Source: Lachnospiraceae bacterium NC2004 (GTDB taxonomy: Bacteria; Bacillota; Clostridia; Lachnospirales; Lachnospiraceae). From it: a stretch of 64,000 bases of DNA. The stretch is from positions 48,098 to 112,097 of the forward strand of contig JHXB01000011.1 in the NCBI GenBank assembly GCA_000621905.1. The letters run 5' to 3'. The notes beneath the pieces were generated by a model that did not search any database, was not told the origin of the DNA, and worked only from the letters and a program-made list of their open reading frames with translations. The translations under genes and the position numbers were made by a program. This document shows positions 1 to 9,211 of this stretch, in pieces (within the stretch, counting starts at the first letter, position 1; each line of letters begins with the position of its first letter).

Positions 1-156
1 AGTGTTACCAACTGTGTCGTCGATAATCTGAGCATACATATGATTATTACTTCTATATACGGCTAAACGTGGTCTCTCTGCAGTGCCACTAAAGCGATTG
101 CGAACACGCATATGCTTCTTAACACGTACTTCTTTTCTTGATTTCTTGTTAATCAT
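1..156 (-). CDS. rplR: Ribosomal protein L18 (partial, N-terminal 52 residues)
   Basis: L18 binds 5S rRNA with L5 in the large subunit. The reading frame starts at an ATG at 156, begins [16 protein letters not shown], and continues with the family pattern [18 protein letters not shown]. It runs off the left edge, so only the N-terminal half is present. It follows rplF by 21 nt, as expected in the spc operon, with an AGGAGTGAATT Shine-Dalgarno region just upstream. The identification is secure despite truncation. Confidence 0.95.
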   Translation of the reverse strand, partial: MINKKSRKEVRVKKHMRVRNRFSGTAERPRLAVYRSNNHMYAQIIDDTVGNT

Positions 157-177
157 ATCAATTCACTCCTTTACTTA

Positions 178-720
178 TTATTTTTTACCAGTCTTACCAA
201 CCTTACGACGGATAACCTCATCCTGATACTTGATACCCTTACCTTTATATGGCTCAGGTCCTCTCTTAGCACGAATCTCAGCTGCGTACTGTCCAACTTT
301 CTCTTTGTCAATACCGCTTACAATGATAAGGTTCTGACCTTCCATTGTTACTTCGATTCCTTCAGGATCCTCCATCTCAACCGGATGTGAATAACCAAGT
401 GAAAGAGTGAGCTTCTTGCCTTGCTTAGCTCCACGATAACCAACACCGTTGATCTCTAAAACTTTCTTATATCCTTCAGTTACACCAATAACCATATTGT
501 TAAGAAGAGATCTTGTAAGACCATGAAGAGCCTTCATCTTCTTAAGATCGTTAGGTCTCTCAACAATAAGCTGATTATTTTCATTTTTGATTGTCATCTC
601 AACTGGGAGCTCCTTAACGAGCTGTCCCTTAGGACCTTTAACAGTCACTTTATTGTTCTCCTCAATCTTAATCTCAACACCTGCTGGGACGTCAATTGGA
701 AGTCTTCCGATACGTGACAT
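178..720 (-). CDS. rplF: 50S ribosomal protein L6
   Basis: L6 is a large-subunit protein near the sarcin-ricin loop and the factor-binding site. The 180-residue product has the usual length and starts [15 protein letters not shown]. It shows the two-domain L6 pattern, with the C-terminal motif [13 protein letters not shown] at about residues 153-165. It sits between rpsH and rplR in the standard spc order. A GGAGGTATATT Shine-Dalgarno site precedes the ATG. Nothing unusual is seen. Confidence 0.98.
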   Translation of the reverse strand: MSRIGRLPIDVPAGVEIKIEENNKVTVKGPKGQLVKELPVEMTIKNENNQLIVERPNDLKKMKALHGLTRSLLNNMVIGVTEGYKKVLEINGVGYRGAKQGKKLTLSLGYSHPVEMEDPEGIEVTMEGQNLIIVSGIDKEKVGQYAAEIRAKRGPEPYKGKGIKYQDEVIRRKVGKTGKK

Positions 721-801
721 AATATACCTCCTTAAATTGTCAGGGTTTAACCCCGTTTTCTGGATTATTATAAATTACAAATGTATATTTTATCTGAAGT
801 A

Positions 802-1203
802 TTACCAAACATATGCTAAAACTTCTCCACCAACATTAAGGTTTCTTGCTTCCTTATCGGTAACAACACCCTTGTTAGTAGAAACGATAGCGATTCCTAA
901 ACCGCCAAGAACTTTTGGCATATCCTCAGCATTTGCATATACTCTAAGACCTGGCTTAGAAATACGCTTAATACCATTGATAATCTTCTCATTCTTGTTA
1001 GCACCGTACTTCAATGTAATATGGATATTCTTGAAATTGCCGTCTTCAACAAGCTCATAAGACTTGATATATCCCTCGTTAACAAGGATCTCAGCAATAG
1101 AAACCTTCATTTTTGAAGCAGGTACATCTACTGTATCATGTTTTGCAGTATTAGCGTTACGAATTCTTGTAAGCATATCTGCAATTGGATCACTCATTGT
1201 CAT
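802..1203 (-). CDS. rpsH: 30S ribosomal protein S8
   Basis: S8 binds helix 21 of 16S rRNA and in many bacteria represses the spc operon. The 133-residue product starts [18 protein letters not shown] and ends with the conserved GGEVLAYVW tail, so it is full length. The 81-nt spacer to rplF is longer than most in this operon, but I see no convincing hairpin in it. AGGAGGACATAGCAA precedes the start. Confidence 0.98.
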   Translation of the reverse strand: MTMSDPIADMLTRIRNANTAKHDTVDVPASKMKVSIAEILVNEGYIKSYELVEDGNFKNIHITLKYGANKNEKIINGIKRISKPGLRVYANAEDMPKVLGGLGIAIVSTNKGVVTDKEARNLNVGGEVLAYVW

Positions 1204-1227
1204 TTGCTATGTCCTCCTTACTTTATA

Positions 1228-1413
1228 TTACCAACTTGCCTTTTTAACACCAGGAATCTCGCCTTTGTAAGCTAACTCGCGGAAACAAATTCTGCAGATT
1301 CCATACTTTCTCAAGTAAGCATGTGGACGACCACAAATTCTGCAACGTGTGTACTCTCTTGTAGAATACTTCTGCTTACGTTGCTGCTTAACCTTCATAG
1401 ATGTCTTAGCCAT
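1228..1413 (-). CDS. rpsN: 30S ribosomal protein S14, zinc-binding type Z
   Basis: This is the short 61-residue form of S14. Its two CxxC pairs, CRIC at about residues 24-27 and CRIC at about 40-43, form a zinc site. This C+ form is typical of Firmicutes; zinc-independent C- paralogues, where present, are usually longer and encoded elsewhere. It lies between rplE and rpsH, the normal position. The start ATG at 1413 has GGAGGGTTTTC upstream. Confidence 0.97.
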   Translation of the reverse strand: MAKTSMKVKQQRKQKYSTREYTRCRICGRPHAYLRKYGICRICFRELAYKGEIPGVKKASW

Positions 1414-1427
1414 GAAAACCCTCCTAA

Positions 1428-1970
1428 CTATTTGCTAAACGGCATGCCGAATAATCTCAACAATTCACGTGCTTCTTCATCGGTCTCAGCGGTGGTTACG
1501 AAAATGATATCCATACCTCTCACCTTATCAACCTTATCGTACTCGATCTCAGGGAAGATAAGCTGCTCCTTGATACCAAGTGCGTAGTTACCTCTTCCGT
1601 CAAATGAGTTAGGGTTAACACCTCTAAAGTCACGTACACGAGGTAATGCTAAGTTAACTAAACGATCTGTGAACTCGTACATCTTGTCACCACGAAGAGT
1701 AACTTTAGCTCCGATTGCCTGACCTTCACGAAGTTTGAAATTAGCGACAGACTTCTTAGCCTTAGTTGTAACTGGCTTCTGACCTGCGATAGTCTCAAGA
1801 TCACTAAGTGCAGCATCTAAAACCTTAGCATTCTCCTTAGCCTCACCAACACCCATGTTGATTACAACCTTCTCAAGTCTAGGGATCTGCATAACGTTCT
1901 TATAGCCAAATTTCTTGGTCATTGCATCTTTGATTTCTGAATTATATGTCTCTTTTAATCTACTACTCAA
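1428..1970 (-). CDS. rplE: 50S ribosomal protein L5
   Basis: L5 contacts 5S rRNA and forms part of the central protuberance. The product is 180 residues, the usual length, starting [17 protein letters not shown] and containing the family blocks [15 protein letters not shown] and [12 protein letters not shown]. It is 14 nt upstream of rpsN and 21 nt downstream of rplX in the conserved order. GAGAGGAGGATACGACATTG precedes the start. Confidence 0.98.
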   Translation of the reverse strand: MSSRLKETYNSEIKDAMTKKFGYKNVMQIPRLEKVVINMGVGEAKENAKVLDAALSDLETIAGQKPVTTKAKKSVANFKLREGQAIGAKVTLRGDKMYEFTDRLVNLALPRVRDFRGVNPNSFDGRGNYALGIKEQLIFPEIEYDKVDKVRGMDIIFVTTAETDEEARELLRLFGMPFSK

Positions 1971-1991
1971 TGTCGTATCCTCCTCTCTTTA

Positions 1992-2303
1992 TTACTCAAT
2001 TGACTCGCCAGTTGCTTTAGCATAACGAACTTTCTGCTCGCCATCCTTCTTAAAGCCGATACGTGTAGGCTCGCCATTATGGAGGTACATTACGTTAGAA
2101 ATATCAATCCATGCTTCCTGATCGATAATTCCACCCTGCTGATTGGATGCGCTTGGTTTAGCATGCTTCTTAACCATATTGATCCCTTCAACAAGTACCT
2201 TATGATTCTTAATATCCACATCAAGGACTTTGCCGGAACGACCTTTATCCTTGCCTGTGATAACCTGAACCTGGTCATCTTTCTTAATCTTGCTACTTGC
2301 CAT
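1992..2303 (-). CDS. rplX: 50S ribosomal protein L24
   Basis: L24 is an assembly-initiator protein of the large subunit with a KOW motif. The 103-residue product begins [21 protein letters not shown], and the KOW segment ([16 protein letters not shown]) spans about residues 14-29. It lies between rplN and rplE. Spacing to its neighbours is short (14-21 nt), consistent with a single transcript. Confidence 0.98.
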   Translation of the reverse strand: MASSKIKKDDQVQVITGKDKGRSGKVLDVDIKNHKVLVEGINMVKKHAKPSASNQQGGIIDQEAWIDISNVMYLHNGEPTRIGFKKDGEQKVRYAKATGESIE

Positions 2304-2317
2304 TAGTCGCTTCCTCC

Positions 2318-2686
2318 TTACAAAACTTCCGGAGCGAGTGAGATAATCTTCATGAACTTCTTATCTCTAAGCTCTCTAGCTACCGGTCCAAATATACGGG
2401 TTCCTCTTGGATTAAGATCATCCTTGATAATAACTGCTGCATTCTCATCGAACTTGATATAAGAACCGTCCTTACGACGAGCGCCCTTCTTAGTACGAAC
2501 AACAACAGCCTTAACAACGTCACCCTTTTTAACAACACCTCCGGGCGTTGCATCTTTGACCGAAGCAACAATAGTGTCACCAATATTAGCATATCTTCTG
2601 GTTGAACCTCCAACTACGCGGATGCAAAGTAACTCTTTAGCACCGGTGTTGTCAGCCACTTTCAATCTAGTTTCCTGTTGAACCAT
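2318..2686 (-). CDS. rplN: 50S ribosomal protein L14
   Basis: L14 lies at the subunit interface. The product is 122 residues, the canonical length, starting [18 protein letters not shown], with the conserved [12 protein letters not shown] block and the ending [12 protein letters not shown]. It follows rpsQ by 29 nt and is followed by rplX, as in other S10-spc operons. Confidence 0.98.
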   Translation of the reverse strand: MVQQETRLKVADNTGAKELLCIRVVGGSTRRYANIGDTIVASVKDATPGGVVKKGDVVKAVVVRTKKGARRKDGSYIKFDENAAVIIKDDLNPRGTRIFGPVARELRDKKFMKIISLAPEVL

Positions 2687-2715
2687 GGTGTTTCTCCTTC
2701 CTTCAAAAAGCTAAA

Positions 2716-2976
2716 TTACTTAGCTCTCTCGATAACGTCAACCAATCTCCATCTCTTATCCTTAGACAAAGGTCTGGTCTCCATAACCTTAACACGGTCA
2801 CCAATCTTACATGTATTCTCCTCGTCATGAGCCTTAAGCTTGTAAGTTCTCTTAACGATTTTACCGTATAAAGGATGCTTTACGTTATCCTCGATTGCTA
2901 CAACGATGGTCTTATCCATCTTGTCACTTACAACTCTACCTACACGAGTCTTTCTAAGATTTCTCTCTTCTGCCAT
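2716..2976 (-). CDS. rpsQ: 30S ribosomal protein S17
   Basis: S17 is a primary 16S rRNA-binding protein. The 86-residue product has the signature [18 protein letters not shown] near the N-terminus and [20 protein letters not shown] later. It follows rpmC by 20 nt with GGAGGAATTCTA upstream of the start. Length and context are normal. Confidence 0.98.
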   Translation of the reverse strand: MAEERNLRKTRVGRVVSDKMDKTIVVAIEDNVKHPLYGKIVKRTYKLKAHDEENTCKIGDRVKVMETRPLSKDKRWRLVDVIERAK

Positions 2977-2996
2977 TAGAATTCCTCCTTCCTAAA

Positions 2997-3203
2997 CTAC
3001 TGAGCCGCATTCTTCTCAGTGATAACGGTCTGAATTCTGGCAATGTTTCTACGAACTTCCTTAATTCTGCTCGTGTTATCTAACTGATTAGTTGCATTCT
3101 GGAATCTCAAGTTAAAAAGTTCTTTCTTAGCAGCTTCTAAGTCGAGTACCAACTCATCAGTGCTCTTTGTCTGTAATTCATCTGTATATATCTTACTTTT
3201 CAC
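2997..3203 (-). CDS. rpmC: 50S ribosomal protein L29
   Basis: L29 sits at the polypeptide exit tunnel. I place the start at the GTG at 3203 ([13 protein letters not shown] follows). AAGGCGG lies 8 nt upstream of it, whereas the in-frame GTG at 3212 directly abuts that site. This gives 68 residues, the family norm, with the L29 block [16 protein letters not shown]. The first codons overlap the last 11 nt of rplP, suggesting translational coupling. Confidence 0.96.
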   Translation of the reverse strand: MKSKIYTDELQTKSTDELVLDLEAAKKELFNLRFQNATNQLDNTSRIKEVRRNIARIQTVITEKNAAQ

Positions 3204-3630
3204 TGCTATCACCGCCTTCTAAATCTGCCTTAGAAACGATCTTACACTTGACAGGAAGCTTATGCATTGCCAAGCGAAGCGCCTCTCTAGCTGTATCCTC
3301 AGGTACTCCGGCAATCTCAAACATTACACGACCTGGTTTAACTACTGCTACCCAAAACTCAACAGCACCTTTACCTTTACCCATACGAGTTCCTAAAGGT
3401 CTGTGTGTAACAGGCTTGTCAGGGAAAATCTTAATCCAAATCTTACCACCACGCTTAACGTAACGAGTCATAGCGACACGGGCTGCCTCGATCTGGTTAG
3501 ACTTGATCCAACAAGGCTCTGTAGCTACGATACCAAACTCACCATGAGAAATAGTATTGCCACGCATTGCCTTACCCTTCATAGATCCACGCATCTGCTT
3601 ACGATGCTTTGTTCTCTTTGGCATTAACAT
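3193..3630 (-). CDS. rplP: 50S ribosomal protein L16
   Basis: L16 lines the A-site region of the large subunit. The 145-residue product starts [15 protein letters not shown] and contains the conserved [16 protein letters not shown] and [13 protein letters not shown] blocks. Its ATG shares one base with the rpsC stop codon (TAATG), and its end overlaps rpmC. Both arrangements point to tight translational coupling. Confidence 0.98.
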   Translation of the reverse strand: MLMPKRTKHRKQMRGSMKGKAMRGNTISHGEFGIVATEPCWIKSNQIEAARVAMTRYVKRGGKIWIKIFPDKPVTHRPLGTRMGKGKGAVEFWVAVVKPGRVMFEIAGVPEDTAREALRLAMHKLPVKCKIVSKADLEGGDSSEK

Positions 3631-4289
3631 TACTTATCTCTCCCTTCCTTCTTGTTACTCTTGGTAGGAAGTACTTCTCCTAAATAAATCCAAGTCTTAA
3701 CGCCTACTTTACCATATGTGGTATCAGCCTCTGCGAAGCCATAGTCGATATTAGCACGAAGAGTCTGAAGAGGAATTGTTCCCTCGCTATAGAACTCTGT
3801 ACGAGCCATATCAGCTCCACCAAGACGACCTGAAGCACAAGTCTTGATACCAAGAGCGCCTTCCTTCATAGTATTACGCATAGCGCCCTTCATAGCACGT
3901 CTGAAACCTACACGGTTCTCTAACTGCTGTGCAATATTCTCTGCAACAAGCTGAGCGTCAAGATCAGGCTTCTTAATCTCCTTAACCTCGATGTTAAGCT
4001 TCTTGCCAGTCATCTTCTGAACATTATCTCTAGTCTTATTGATAGACTCACCGTTCTTACCGATAACAGCACCTGGCTTAGCGGTATAAACGATAACTTT
4101 AACTCGGTTAGATGCACGCTCGATCTCTACCTTAGAAACACCAGCCTCTTTAAGCTCTTTCAAAAGGTACTTTCTGATCTTGTTATCTTCTACAAGATTA
4201 TCAGCGAAATCCTTATCAGCGTACCATCTGGAATCCCAGTCTTTAATAACTCCGACTCTTAAGCCGTGAGGATTAACTTTCTGTCCCAT
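3630..4289 (-). CDS. rpsC: 30S ribosomal protein S3
   Basis: S3 forms part of the mRNA entry channel. The 219-residue product starts [20 protein letters not shown]. It has a KH-like segment with [15 protein letters not shown] at about residues 71-85, and the C-terminal domain with [18 protein letters not shown]. It follows rplV by 12 nt and is coupled to rplP by a TAATG overlap. Confidence 0.98.
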   Translation of the reverse strand: MGQKVNPHGLRVGVIKDWDSRWYADKDFADNLVEDNKIRKYLLKELKEAGVSKVEIERASNRVKVIVYTAKPGAVIGKNGESINKTRDNVQKMTGKKLNIEVKEIKKPDLDAQLVAENIAQQLENRVGFRRAMKGAMRNTMKEGALGIKTCASGRLGGADMARTEFYSEGTIPLQTLRANIDYGFAEADTTYGKVGVKTWIYLGEVLPTKSNKKEGRDK

Positions 4290-4301
4290 GATTACCTCCT
4301 A

Positions 4302-4688
4302 TTATCTCTCATCAAGAACAATCGTGATATGGCTTGTGCGCTTCTCGATACGATAAGCTCTACCCTGTGCACGAGGTCTGATTCTCTTCATTGTAGGTCC
4401 TTTATTCGCATAGCATTCTGCAATATACAAATCGTCTACATTAAGTCCTTTGTACTCAGCATTTGCAATTGCTGACTTAAGCAATTTCTCTATAACGCTT
4501 GATGCATATCTTGGATTGTAAGCTAAGATAGCAAGCGCTGTCTGAACATCCTTACCTCTAATGGCATCCAATACGAAGCAAGCTTTCTGAACAGAAACGC
4601 GAGCATAAGATAACTTAGCGCTAGGTCTTGTCTCTCTGTTCTCTTCATTTCTTGTCTTCTTTATCTGGGATCTATGTCCTTTAGCCAT
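4302..4688 (-). CDS. rplV: 50S ribosomal protein L22
   Basis: L22 lines the exit tunnel with an extended hairpin. The 128-residue product has an N-terminal extension of roughly 20 residues (MAKGHRSQIKKTRNEENRE) before the core PSAKLSYARVSVQKA. Such extensions occur in some Clostridia. The conserved RPRAQGRAYRIEKRTSHI block is near the C-terminus. It lies between rpsS and rpsC. Confidence 0.97.
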   Translation of the reverse strand: MAKGHRSQIKKTRNEENRETRPSAKLSYARVSVQKACFVLDAIRGKDVQTALAILAYNPRYASSVIEKLLKSAIANAEYKGLNVDDLYIAECYANKGPTMKRIRPRAQGRAYRIEKRTSHITIVLDER

Positions 4689-4708
4689 GGATGAACCCTC
4701 CTTTCAAA

Positions 4709-4990
4709 TTAACGTACCTTACTCTTTTTATCATCTTTGCCGTGTCCACGGAAGGTTCTGGTCTGAACGAACTCACCGAGCTTATGTCCAACCATATCCT
4801 CTGTTACATAGACAGGCACATGTCTTCTTCCATCATGAACCGCAAATGTTAAACCTACGAAAGAAGGGAAGATTGTAGAACGACGTGACCAAGTCTTGAT
4901 TACATCTTTGCTACCACCGCTAACTGCAGCGTCAACCTTCTTAAGCAAGCTCTTATCTGCATAAGGTCCTTTCTTTAATGAACGAGCCAT
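4709..4990 (-). CDS. rpsS: 30S ribosomal protein S19
   Basis: S19 is part of the small-subunit head and contacts S13. The 93-residue product begins [19 protein letters not shown] and contains the family signature [22 protein letters not shown] at about residues 53-74. It follows rplB by 15 nt and precedes rplV, with GGAGGTACGAAT ahead of its start. Confidence 0.98.
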   Translation of the reverse strand: MARSLKKGPYADKSLLKKVDAAVSGGSKDVIKTWSRRSTIFPSFVGLTFAVHDGRRHVPVYVTEDMVGHKLGEFVQTRTFRGHGKDDKKSKVR

Positions 4991-5005
4991 ATTCGTACCT
5001 CCTTA

Positions 5006-5848
5006 TTACTTGAAGTTCTTACCGTCACGACGGCGAACGATCATCTTGTTGGAATGCTTATTCTTCTTTCTGGTCTTAAGTCCAAGTGCTGGCTTACCCC
5101 AAGGAGTGCAAGGACCTGAACGTCCGATAGGTGCACGTCCCTCACCACCACCGTGTGGATGGTCATTAGGGTTCATAACCGAACCACGAACTGTTGGGCG
5201 GATACCCATATGACGTTTACGTCCGGCTTTACCAATCTTAACAAGACCGTGCTCAACATTACCAACGGTACCAATAGTTGCTCTACATTTGATAGGAACC
5301 ATGCGCATCTCACCTGATGGAAGACGAAGGGTTGCATACTTGCCTTCCTTAGCCATCAACTGTGCTGCGTTACCTGCTGCACGAACCATCTGTCCGCCCT
5401 TACCAGGAACCATCTCGATGTTGTGTACCTCAGTACCAACTGGGATGTTCTCCAATGGAAGGCAGTTACCGATACGAATCTCAGCCTCAGGTCCATTCAT
5501 CAATGTTGCACCAACCTCAAGCTTGTTAGGAGCGATGATGTAGCTCTTCTCTCCATCAGCATAAGTGATAAGTGCGATATTAGCTGTACGGTTTGGATCG
5601 TACTCAATAGCTGTAACAGTTGCTGGAATACCATCCTTGTTACGCTTAAAATCTACCAATCTATACTTTCTTCTTGAACCACCACCGTGGTGTCTAACAG
5701 TTATCTTACCCTGGTTGTTACGACCAGCGTTCTTCTTCAAAGAAACGGTGAGTGACTTCTCAGGAGTTGCCTTAGTGATCTCTGCGAAGTCAAGACCTGT
5801 CATGTTTCTTCTCGAAGGTGTGTATGGGCCATATTTCTTAATTCCCAT
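5006..5848 (-). CDS. rplB: 50S ribosomal protein L2
   Basis: L2 is required for subunit association and supports peptidyl transfer. I place the start at the ATG at 5848 ([16 protein letters not shown]), with GGAGTGTACATC just upstream. A longer frame to 5866 would include the ribosome-binding site. The 280-residue product ends with the family's [19 protein letters not shown] region and a basic tail. A 68-nt spacer separates it from rplW. Confidence 0.98.
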   Translation of the reverse strand: MGIKKYGPYTPSRRNMTGLDFAEITKATPEKSLTVSLKKNAGRNNQGKITVRHHGGGSRRKYRLVDFKRNKDGIPATVTAIEYDPNRTANIALITYADGEKSYIIAPNKLEVGATLMNGPEAEIRIGNCLPLENIPVGTEVHNIEMVPGKGGQMVRAAGNAAQLMAKEGKYATLRLPSGEMRMVPIKCRATIGTVGNVEHGLVKIGKAGRKRHMGIRPTVRGSVMNPNDHPHGGGEGRAPIGRSGPCTPWGKPALGLKTRKKNKHSNKMIVRRRDGKNFK

Positions 5849-5916
5849 GATGTACACTCCTTTCATTCATTCCTATTTATTATCACGCTTAAATGCGTAT
5901 AGTCTGCAATTCTATA

Positions 5917-6216
5917 TTACAGTCCCTCGAAGATCTCGATATCCTTGCTCTCCTCAGTAAGCTGTACAATTGCCTTCTTGGTCTTAGCAGTCTTGCCGTA
6001 AACCATTCCACGTCTTCTGGTCTTACCTGATTGATTCATGGTGTTAACCTTTGAAACCTTAACGCCGTCGAACATCTTCTCAACAGCTTCCTTAATCTGA
6101 GACTTGTTAGCTTCTGGGTGAACTAAGAATGTGTATTTCTTCTCGCCCATAGCATTCATAGACTTCTCAGTAATAACAGGCTTTAAAATTACGTCATAAT
6201 ACTTAATCGCTGCCAT
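5917..6216 (-). CDS. rplW: 50S ribosomal protein L23
   Basis: L23 is the exit-site docking platform for trigger factor and SRP. The 99-residue product has the usual length and shows [14 protein letters not shown] followed by [20 protein letters not shown]. Its ATG overlaps the rplD stop by one base (TAATG), indicating coupled translation. Confidence 0.98.
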   Translation of the reverse strand: MAAIKYYDVILKPVITEKSMNAMGEKKYTFLVHPEANKSQIKEAVEKMFDGVKVSKVNTMNQSGKTRRRGMVYGKTAKTKKAIVQLTEESKDIEIFEGL

Positions 6217-6863
6217 TATGCGTACACCTCCTCAATCTTAGCTACCGCATCCTTAGTAGCGATAACGGTATCATATTTCAAGATGTCATAAACATTAATA
6301 TTGCTGCTGACACCACTCTCATCAGATGAGATAAATGCAGTCTTAACGCCTGCGATGTTACGAGCTGAAAGAACGAGGTTCTTGTCATCATTACTAGCTG
6401 TGATGATTAAAGCCTTTGATGTGTCAAGGTTGTCAAGAATGTTCTGAACGTTCTTGGTCTTGATCTCATCAAGCTTAAGCTCGTCAAGTACTTTGAACTT
6501 ATCTTCCTGAACTCTTGAAGTAAATGCAGACTTTAATGCAGCCTGTCTCTCCTTCTTATTGAGCTTGAAAGAATAATCTCTTGGTTTTGGTGCAAATACA
6601 ACACCACCGCCAGTCCACTGTGGACTACGTGTAGAACCCTGTCTTGCGTGACCGGTTCCTTTCTGTCTCCAAGGCTTTCTACCGCCACCACGTACTTCTG
6701 AACGTGTCTTAGCGCTCTGTGTGCCCTGTCTCTTGTTAGCAAGCTGACTTACAACAGCCATATGTACAAGGTGCTCATTAATCTCAACACCGAATACAGC
6801 GTCGTTAAGCTCGATATTGCCAACTTCTTTACCTTCTATATTGTATACAGATACAGATGCCAT
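6216..6863 (-). CDS. rplD: 50S ribosomal protein L4
   Basis: L4 lines the exit tunnel. In gammaproteobacteria it also represses the S10 operon through its leader RNA. The 215-residue product has the tunnel-loop signature [20 protein letters not shown] at about residues 66-85. It follows rplC by 25 nt. Whether it acts on the structured leader at 8018-8143 cannot be told from sequence. Confidence 0.98.
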   Translation of the reverse strand: MASVSVYNIEGKEVGNIELNDAVFGVEINEHLVHMAVVSQLANKRQGTQSAKTRSEVRGGGRKPWRQKGTGHARQGSTRSPQWTGGGVVFAPKPRDYSFKLNKKERQAALKSAFTSRVQEDKFKVLDELKLDEIKTKNVQNILDNLDTSKALIITASNDDKNLVLSARNIAGVKTAFISSDESGVSSNINVYDILKYDTVIATKDAVAKIEEVYA

Positions 6864-6888
6864 CTCAAAAGTTCCTCCTTCCTTAGTC

Positions 6889-7524
6889 TTACTTACCAGA
6901 CTTTACAGTCTCTTTTAACATTACTAAGGACTTCTTTGGTCCCGGTACAGAACCCTTAACCAAAATAATGTTTTTCTCTGCGTCTACTCTAACAACTTCG
7001 AGATTCTGGATAGTGGTACGCTTGCAACCGTAATGTCCGGCCATCTTCTTACCTTTGAATACCTTACCAGGATCTGTTGCACATCCGGAAGAACCGGTAT
7101 GTCTGTGATGCTTAGAACCGTGAGTAACAGGACCTCTTGCAAAACCATGACGCTTGATTGCGCCTGCATAACCATGTCCCTTAGAGGTTGCTGTAGCATC
7201 AACCTTGTCTCCTTCAGCGAATATGTCAGCCTTAATCTCCTGACCTAACTCATATTCCTCTGAATTCTCAAAACGAAACTCGCGAACATATCTCTTAGTA
7301 GATACGCCAGCCTTATCGAAGTGTCCCTTCTGTGGCTTGTTCACAAGATTCTCGCGCTTCTCTGCGAAGCCAACCTGAATTGCACTGTAGCCGTCATTCT
7401 CAACTGTCTTGACCTGAGTTACCGCACAAGGACCAGCCTGTAATACTGTTACAGCTGTCAAAACTCCGTCCTCGTCAAAAACCTGAGTCATGCCGACCTT
7501 AGTTGCTAAAATCGCTTTCTTCAT
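6889..7524 (-). CDS. rplC: 50S ribosomal protein L3
   Basis: L3 is an early assembly protein reaching the peptidyl-transferase centre. The 211-residue product starts [20 protein letters not shown] and has the conserved [20 protein letters not shown] block. It is preceded by AGGAGGAATTAAAC and by an unusually long 158-nt spacer after rpsJ, which may fold (see the feature there). Confidence 0.98.
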   Translation of the reverse strand: MKKAILATKVGMTQVFDEDGVLTAVTVLQAGPCAVTQVKTVENDGYSAIQVGFAEKRENLVNKPQKGHFDKAGVSTKRYVREFRFENSEEYELGQEIKADIFAEGDKVDATATSKGHGYAGAIKRHGFARGPVTHGSKHHRHTGSSGCATDPGKVFKGKKMAGHYGCKRTTIQNLEVVRVDAEKNIILVKGSVPGPKKSLVMLKETVKSGK

Positions 7525-7682
7525 GTTTAATTCCTCCTATGTAATCTACAGCGGATTGCTAAATTGCAATCATCCTAGATGTTAAAATACGGAATACTTG
7601 GTCTCTTATCTATATAAGAAAGCTTGGACCCTATATCTTAACCCTTAAGGATATTTTGTAAAATGAAAATGTTAGTGATGAA
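7525..7682 (-). promoter_or_regulatory. Structured spacer between rpsJ and rplC
   Basis: This 158-nt spacer is much longer than the 12-80 nt gaps elsewhere in the operon. On the transcript strand it can form two hairpins. GATTGC/GCAATC closes a 6-nt loop about 30-40 nt before rplC. TCTTAT/ATAAGA is flanked by GGTC/GACC further upstream. It could be an internal regulatory or processing site. No promoter with good hexamers was found in it. The folding is inferred by eye only. Confidence 0.35.
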
Positions 7683-7997
7683 TTACTTCATCTTGATACT
7701 GATGTCTACACCGGCTGGTAAATCCATACCCTGTAAAACATCGGCAGTCTTCTTGCTTGGGTTGATTACATCAATAAGTCTCTTATGAGTCCTCTGCTCG
7801 AACTGCTCGCGTGAATCTTTGTACTTATGTACAGCACGAAGGATAGTAACTACCTCCTTCTTAGTAGGCATTGGTACTGGACCACTTACCTTAGATCCGG
7901 CCTTAGTAACGGCCTCCACGATGTTCTTGGCAGCAGCATCAATGATCTTGTGATCATATGCCTTTAATGTAATTCTCATTACGTTCTGACTTGCCAT
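7683..7997 (-). CDS. rpsJ: 30S ribosomal protein S10
   Basis: S10 (NusE) is a small-subunit head protein that also joins NusB in antitermination. I place the start at the ATG at 7997 ([17 protein letters not shown]), with AAGGAGGCGAC upstream. The frame stays open for another 62 codons, but those codons are the structured leader. The product is 104 residues, with [19 protein letters not shown] in its second half. It is the first gene of the operon. Confidence 0.98.
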   Translation of the reverse strand: MASQNVMRITLKAYDHKIIDAAAKNIVEAVTKAGSKVSGPVPMPTKKEVVTILRAVHKYKDSREQFEQRTHKRLIDVINPSKKTADVLQGMDLPAGVDISIKMK

Positions 7998-8017
7998 AAA
8001 AAAAGTCGCCTCCTTTT

Positions 8018-8143
8018 CGTACTTTGCGGTACGACAAGCGGTGACTGTACACTTACCCGGGCGTTTCATAAAATGCAACGAAATGAAAACGCACGTCATA
8101 TCTGCCCTTACGCAGATTGTTAACTTTGTACAGTGACTTGTCG
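8018..8143 (-). ncRNA. Candidate S10-operon leader RNA (ribosomal protein leader)
   Basis: The leader transcript can form a closing stem: CGACAAG (8143-8137) with CTTGTCG (8038-8032), then ACTGTACA (8134-8127) with TGTACAGT (8051-8044). Inside it are two hairpins, ATCTGC/GCAGAT (8117-8100) and GCGTTTTCAT/ATGAAACGC (8092-8061). Together these make a multibranch junction. A further hairpin, CGTAC/GTACG (8033-8018), overlaps the right closing strand and lies just before the rpsJ Shine-Dalgarno, so two exclusive folds are possible. Ribosomal-protein leaders ahead of rpsJ have been proposed in Firmicutes. The ligand here is unknown. Confidence 0.6.
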
Positions 8144-8232
8144 CCAGTTTAAAACTTGACTCGCTCCACGGAAAACCTGCCATTTGGCAGCAACCTCACG
8201 CTTCATCGCTATCAAGGTCACAACATTTGGTA

Positions 8233-8261
8233 GTATATAACAATAATCAAGAAAATGCAAG
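8233..8261 (-). promoter_or_regulatory. Promoter of the S10-spc operon
   Basis: On the minus strand TTGCAT (8261-8256) and TATACT (8238-8233) are separated by exactly 17 nt, a good vegetative promoter. The predicted transcript would start near 8226 and carry a leader of about 230 nt before rpsJ. No other strong promoter is seen between this site and the rplR end of the window. Confidence 0.75.
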
Positions 8262-8288
8262 AGAAAATTTAAAAAAAATTCTCTTGCA
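8257..8288 (-). terminator. Inverted repeat, possible terminator overlapping the S10 promoter
   Basis: TGCAAGAGAA (8257-8266) and TTCTCTTGCA (8279-8288) form a perfect 10-bp stem with an A/T loop. It lies 46 nt after the end of the methyltransferase gene, and a short T-rich run follows on the minus strand. Its left arm contains the -35 hexamer of the S10 promoter, so it may insulate that promoter from upstream transcription. Confidence 0.5.
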
Positions 8289-8333
8289 CTATATGTTGTT
8301 ATAAAATTTACAAAAGCTTACTATATAGATAGG

Positions 8334-9203
8334 TTACTTCGTCCACCTTCCGCTACAACCACAAGGCAAAACAAGGTTACTGTCTTTAATAGGAAGTCCA
8401 ATCTCCTCTGATGTAACATTTCCTCCGAAACGAGAAACTATCTCGGTGTTAATCATGTAGCTTAAGACACCGGGCTGGAGCCCTGTCGTGTAGGAATTGA
8501 CGAGGAAGAAAAGTGGATCCTTCTTAAGAATCTTGGTAGTAAGCTTAATGAATGGGTAGATACTGTCTTCTATCTTCCAAATCTCGCCCTTTGGTCCTCT
8601 TCCGTATGACGGAGGATCCATAATTATCGCATCATATGTATTCCCTCTTCTAATCTCGCGCTCAACGAACTTGACGCAATCATCGACAAGCCATCTGACA
8701 GGCGCATCTACAAGTCCAGAAAGTGCAGCATTTTCTTTAGCCCAGTTAACCATACCTTTAGAGGCATCAACATGCGTAACCTTGGCGCCCGCATTTAACG
8801 CAGCTATCGTTGCACCACCTGTGTAAGCAAAAAGGTTTAACACCTTGACCTCTCGTCCTTCAGACACAGCCTTCTTTATTATAGAAGAAAACCAATCCCA
8901 ATTAACAGCCTGCTCAGGGAAAAGTCCTGTATGTTTAAAGCTGAATGGTTGCAATCTAAACTTGAGTTCCTTGTATTCAATCTCCCAAGTCTTAGGCAAA
9001 TCAAAGAACTCCCATTCTCCGCCGCCTTTCTTGCTTCTATGATAATGCGCATTCTTCTGTTTCCACATTGGATGTTTATGAGGTGTATCCCAAATAACCT
9101 GTGGATCAGGTCTCACAAGGATATAATCGCCCCACCTCTCAAGCTTCTCGCCATTAGATGTATCCAAAACCTCATAATCACGCCATTGATCAGCAATCCA
9201 CAT
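8334..9203 (-). CDS. Class I SAM-dependent RNA methyltransferase, RlmI/RlmK-like
   Basis: The 289-residue product shows the Rossmann SAM-binding block LNLFAYTGGATIAALNAGA at about residues 123-141, followed by VDASKGMVNWAKEN. The catalytic-type motif DPPSYGRGPKGE is at about 197-208. These are typical of the COG1092 group, which methylates 23S rRNA bases. The N-terminal PUA domain of RlmI is absent, so the exact target base cannot be assigned. It sits 8 nt downstream of a small membrane protein gene and could be co-transcribed with it. Confidence 0.8.
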   Translation of the reverse strand: MWIADQWRDYEVLDTSNGEKLERWGDYILVRPDPQVIWDTPHKHPMWKQKNAHYHRSKKGGGEWEFFDLPKTWEIEYKELKFRLQPFSFKHTGLFPEQAVNWDWFSSIIKKAVSEGREVKVLNLFAYTGGATIAALNAGAKVTHVDASKGMVNWAKENAALSGLVDAPVRWLVDDCVKFVEREIRRGNTYDAIIMDPPSYGRGPKGEIWKIEDSIYPFIKLTTKILKKDPLFFLVNSYTTGLQPGVLSYMINTEIVSRFGGNVTSEEIGLPIKDSNLVLPCGCSGRWTK

Positions 9204-9211
9204 AATATCAC

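Noticed and set aside
587..1060. 157-residue plus-strand frame over rplF/rpsH
   Set aside because: It is antisense to two certain ribosomal genes.
7998..8183. N-terminal extension of the rpsJ frame by 62 residues
   Set aside because: The extension covers the structured leader, lies upstream of the strong AAGGAGG site, and S10 is normally about 102-105 residues.
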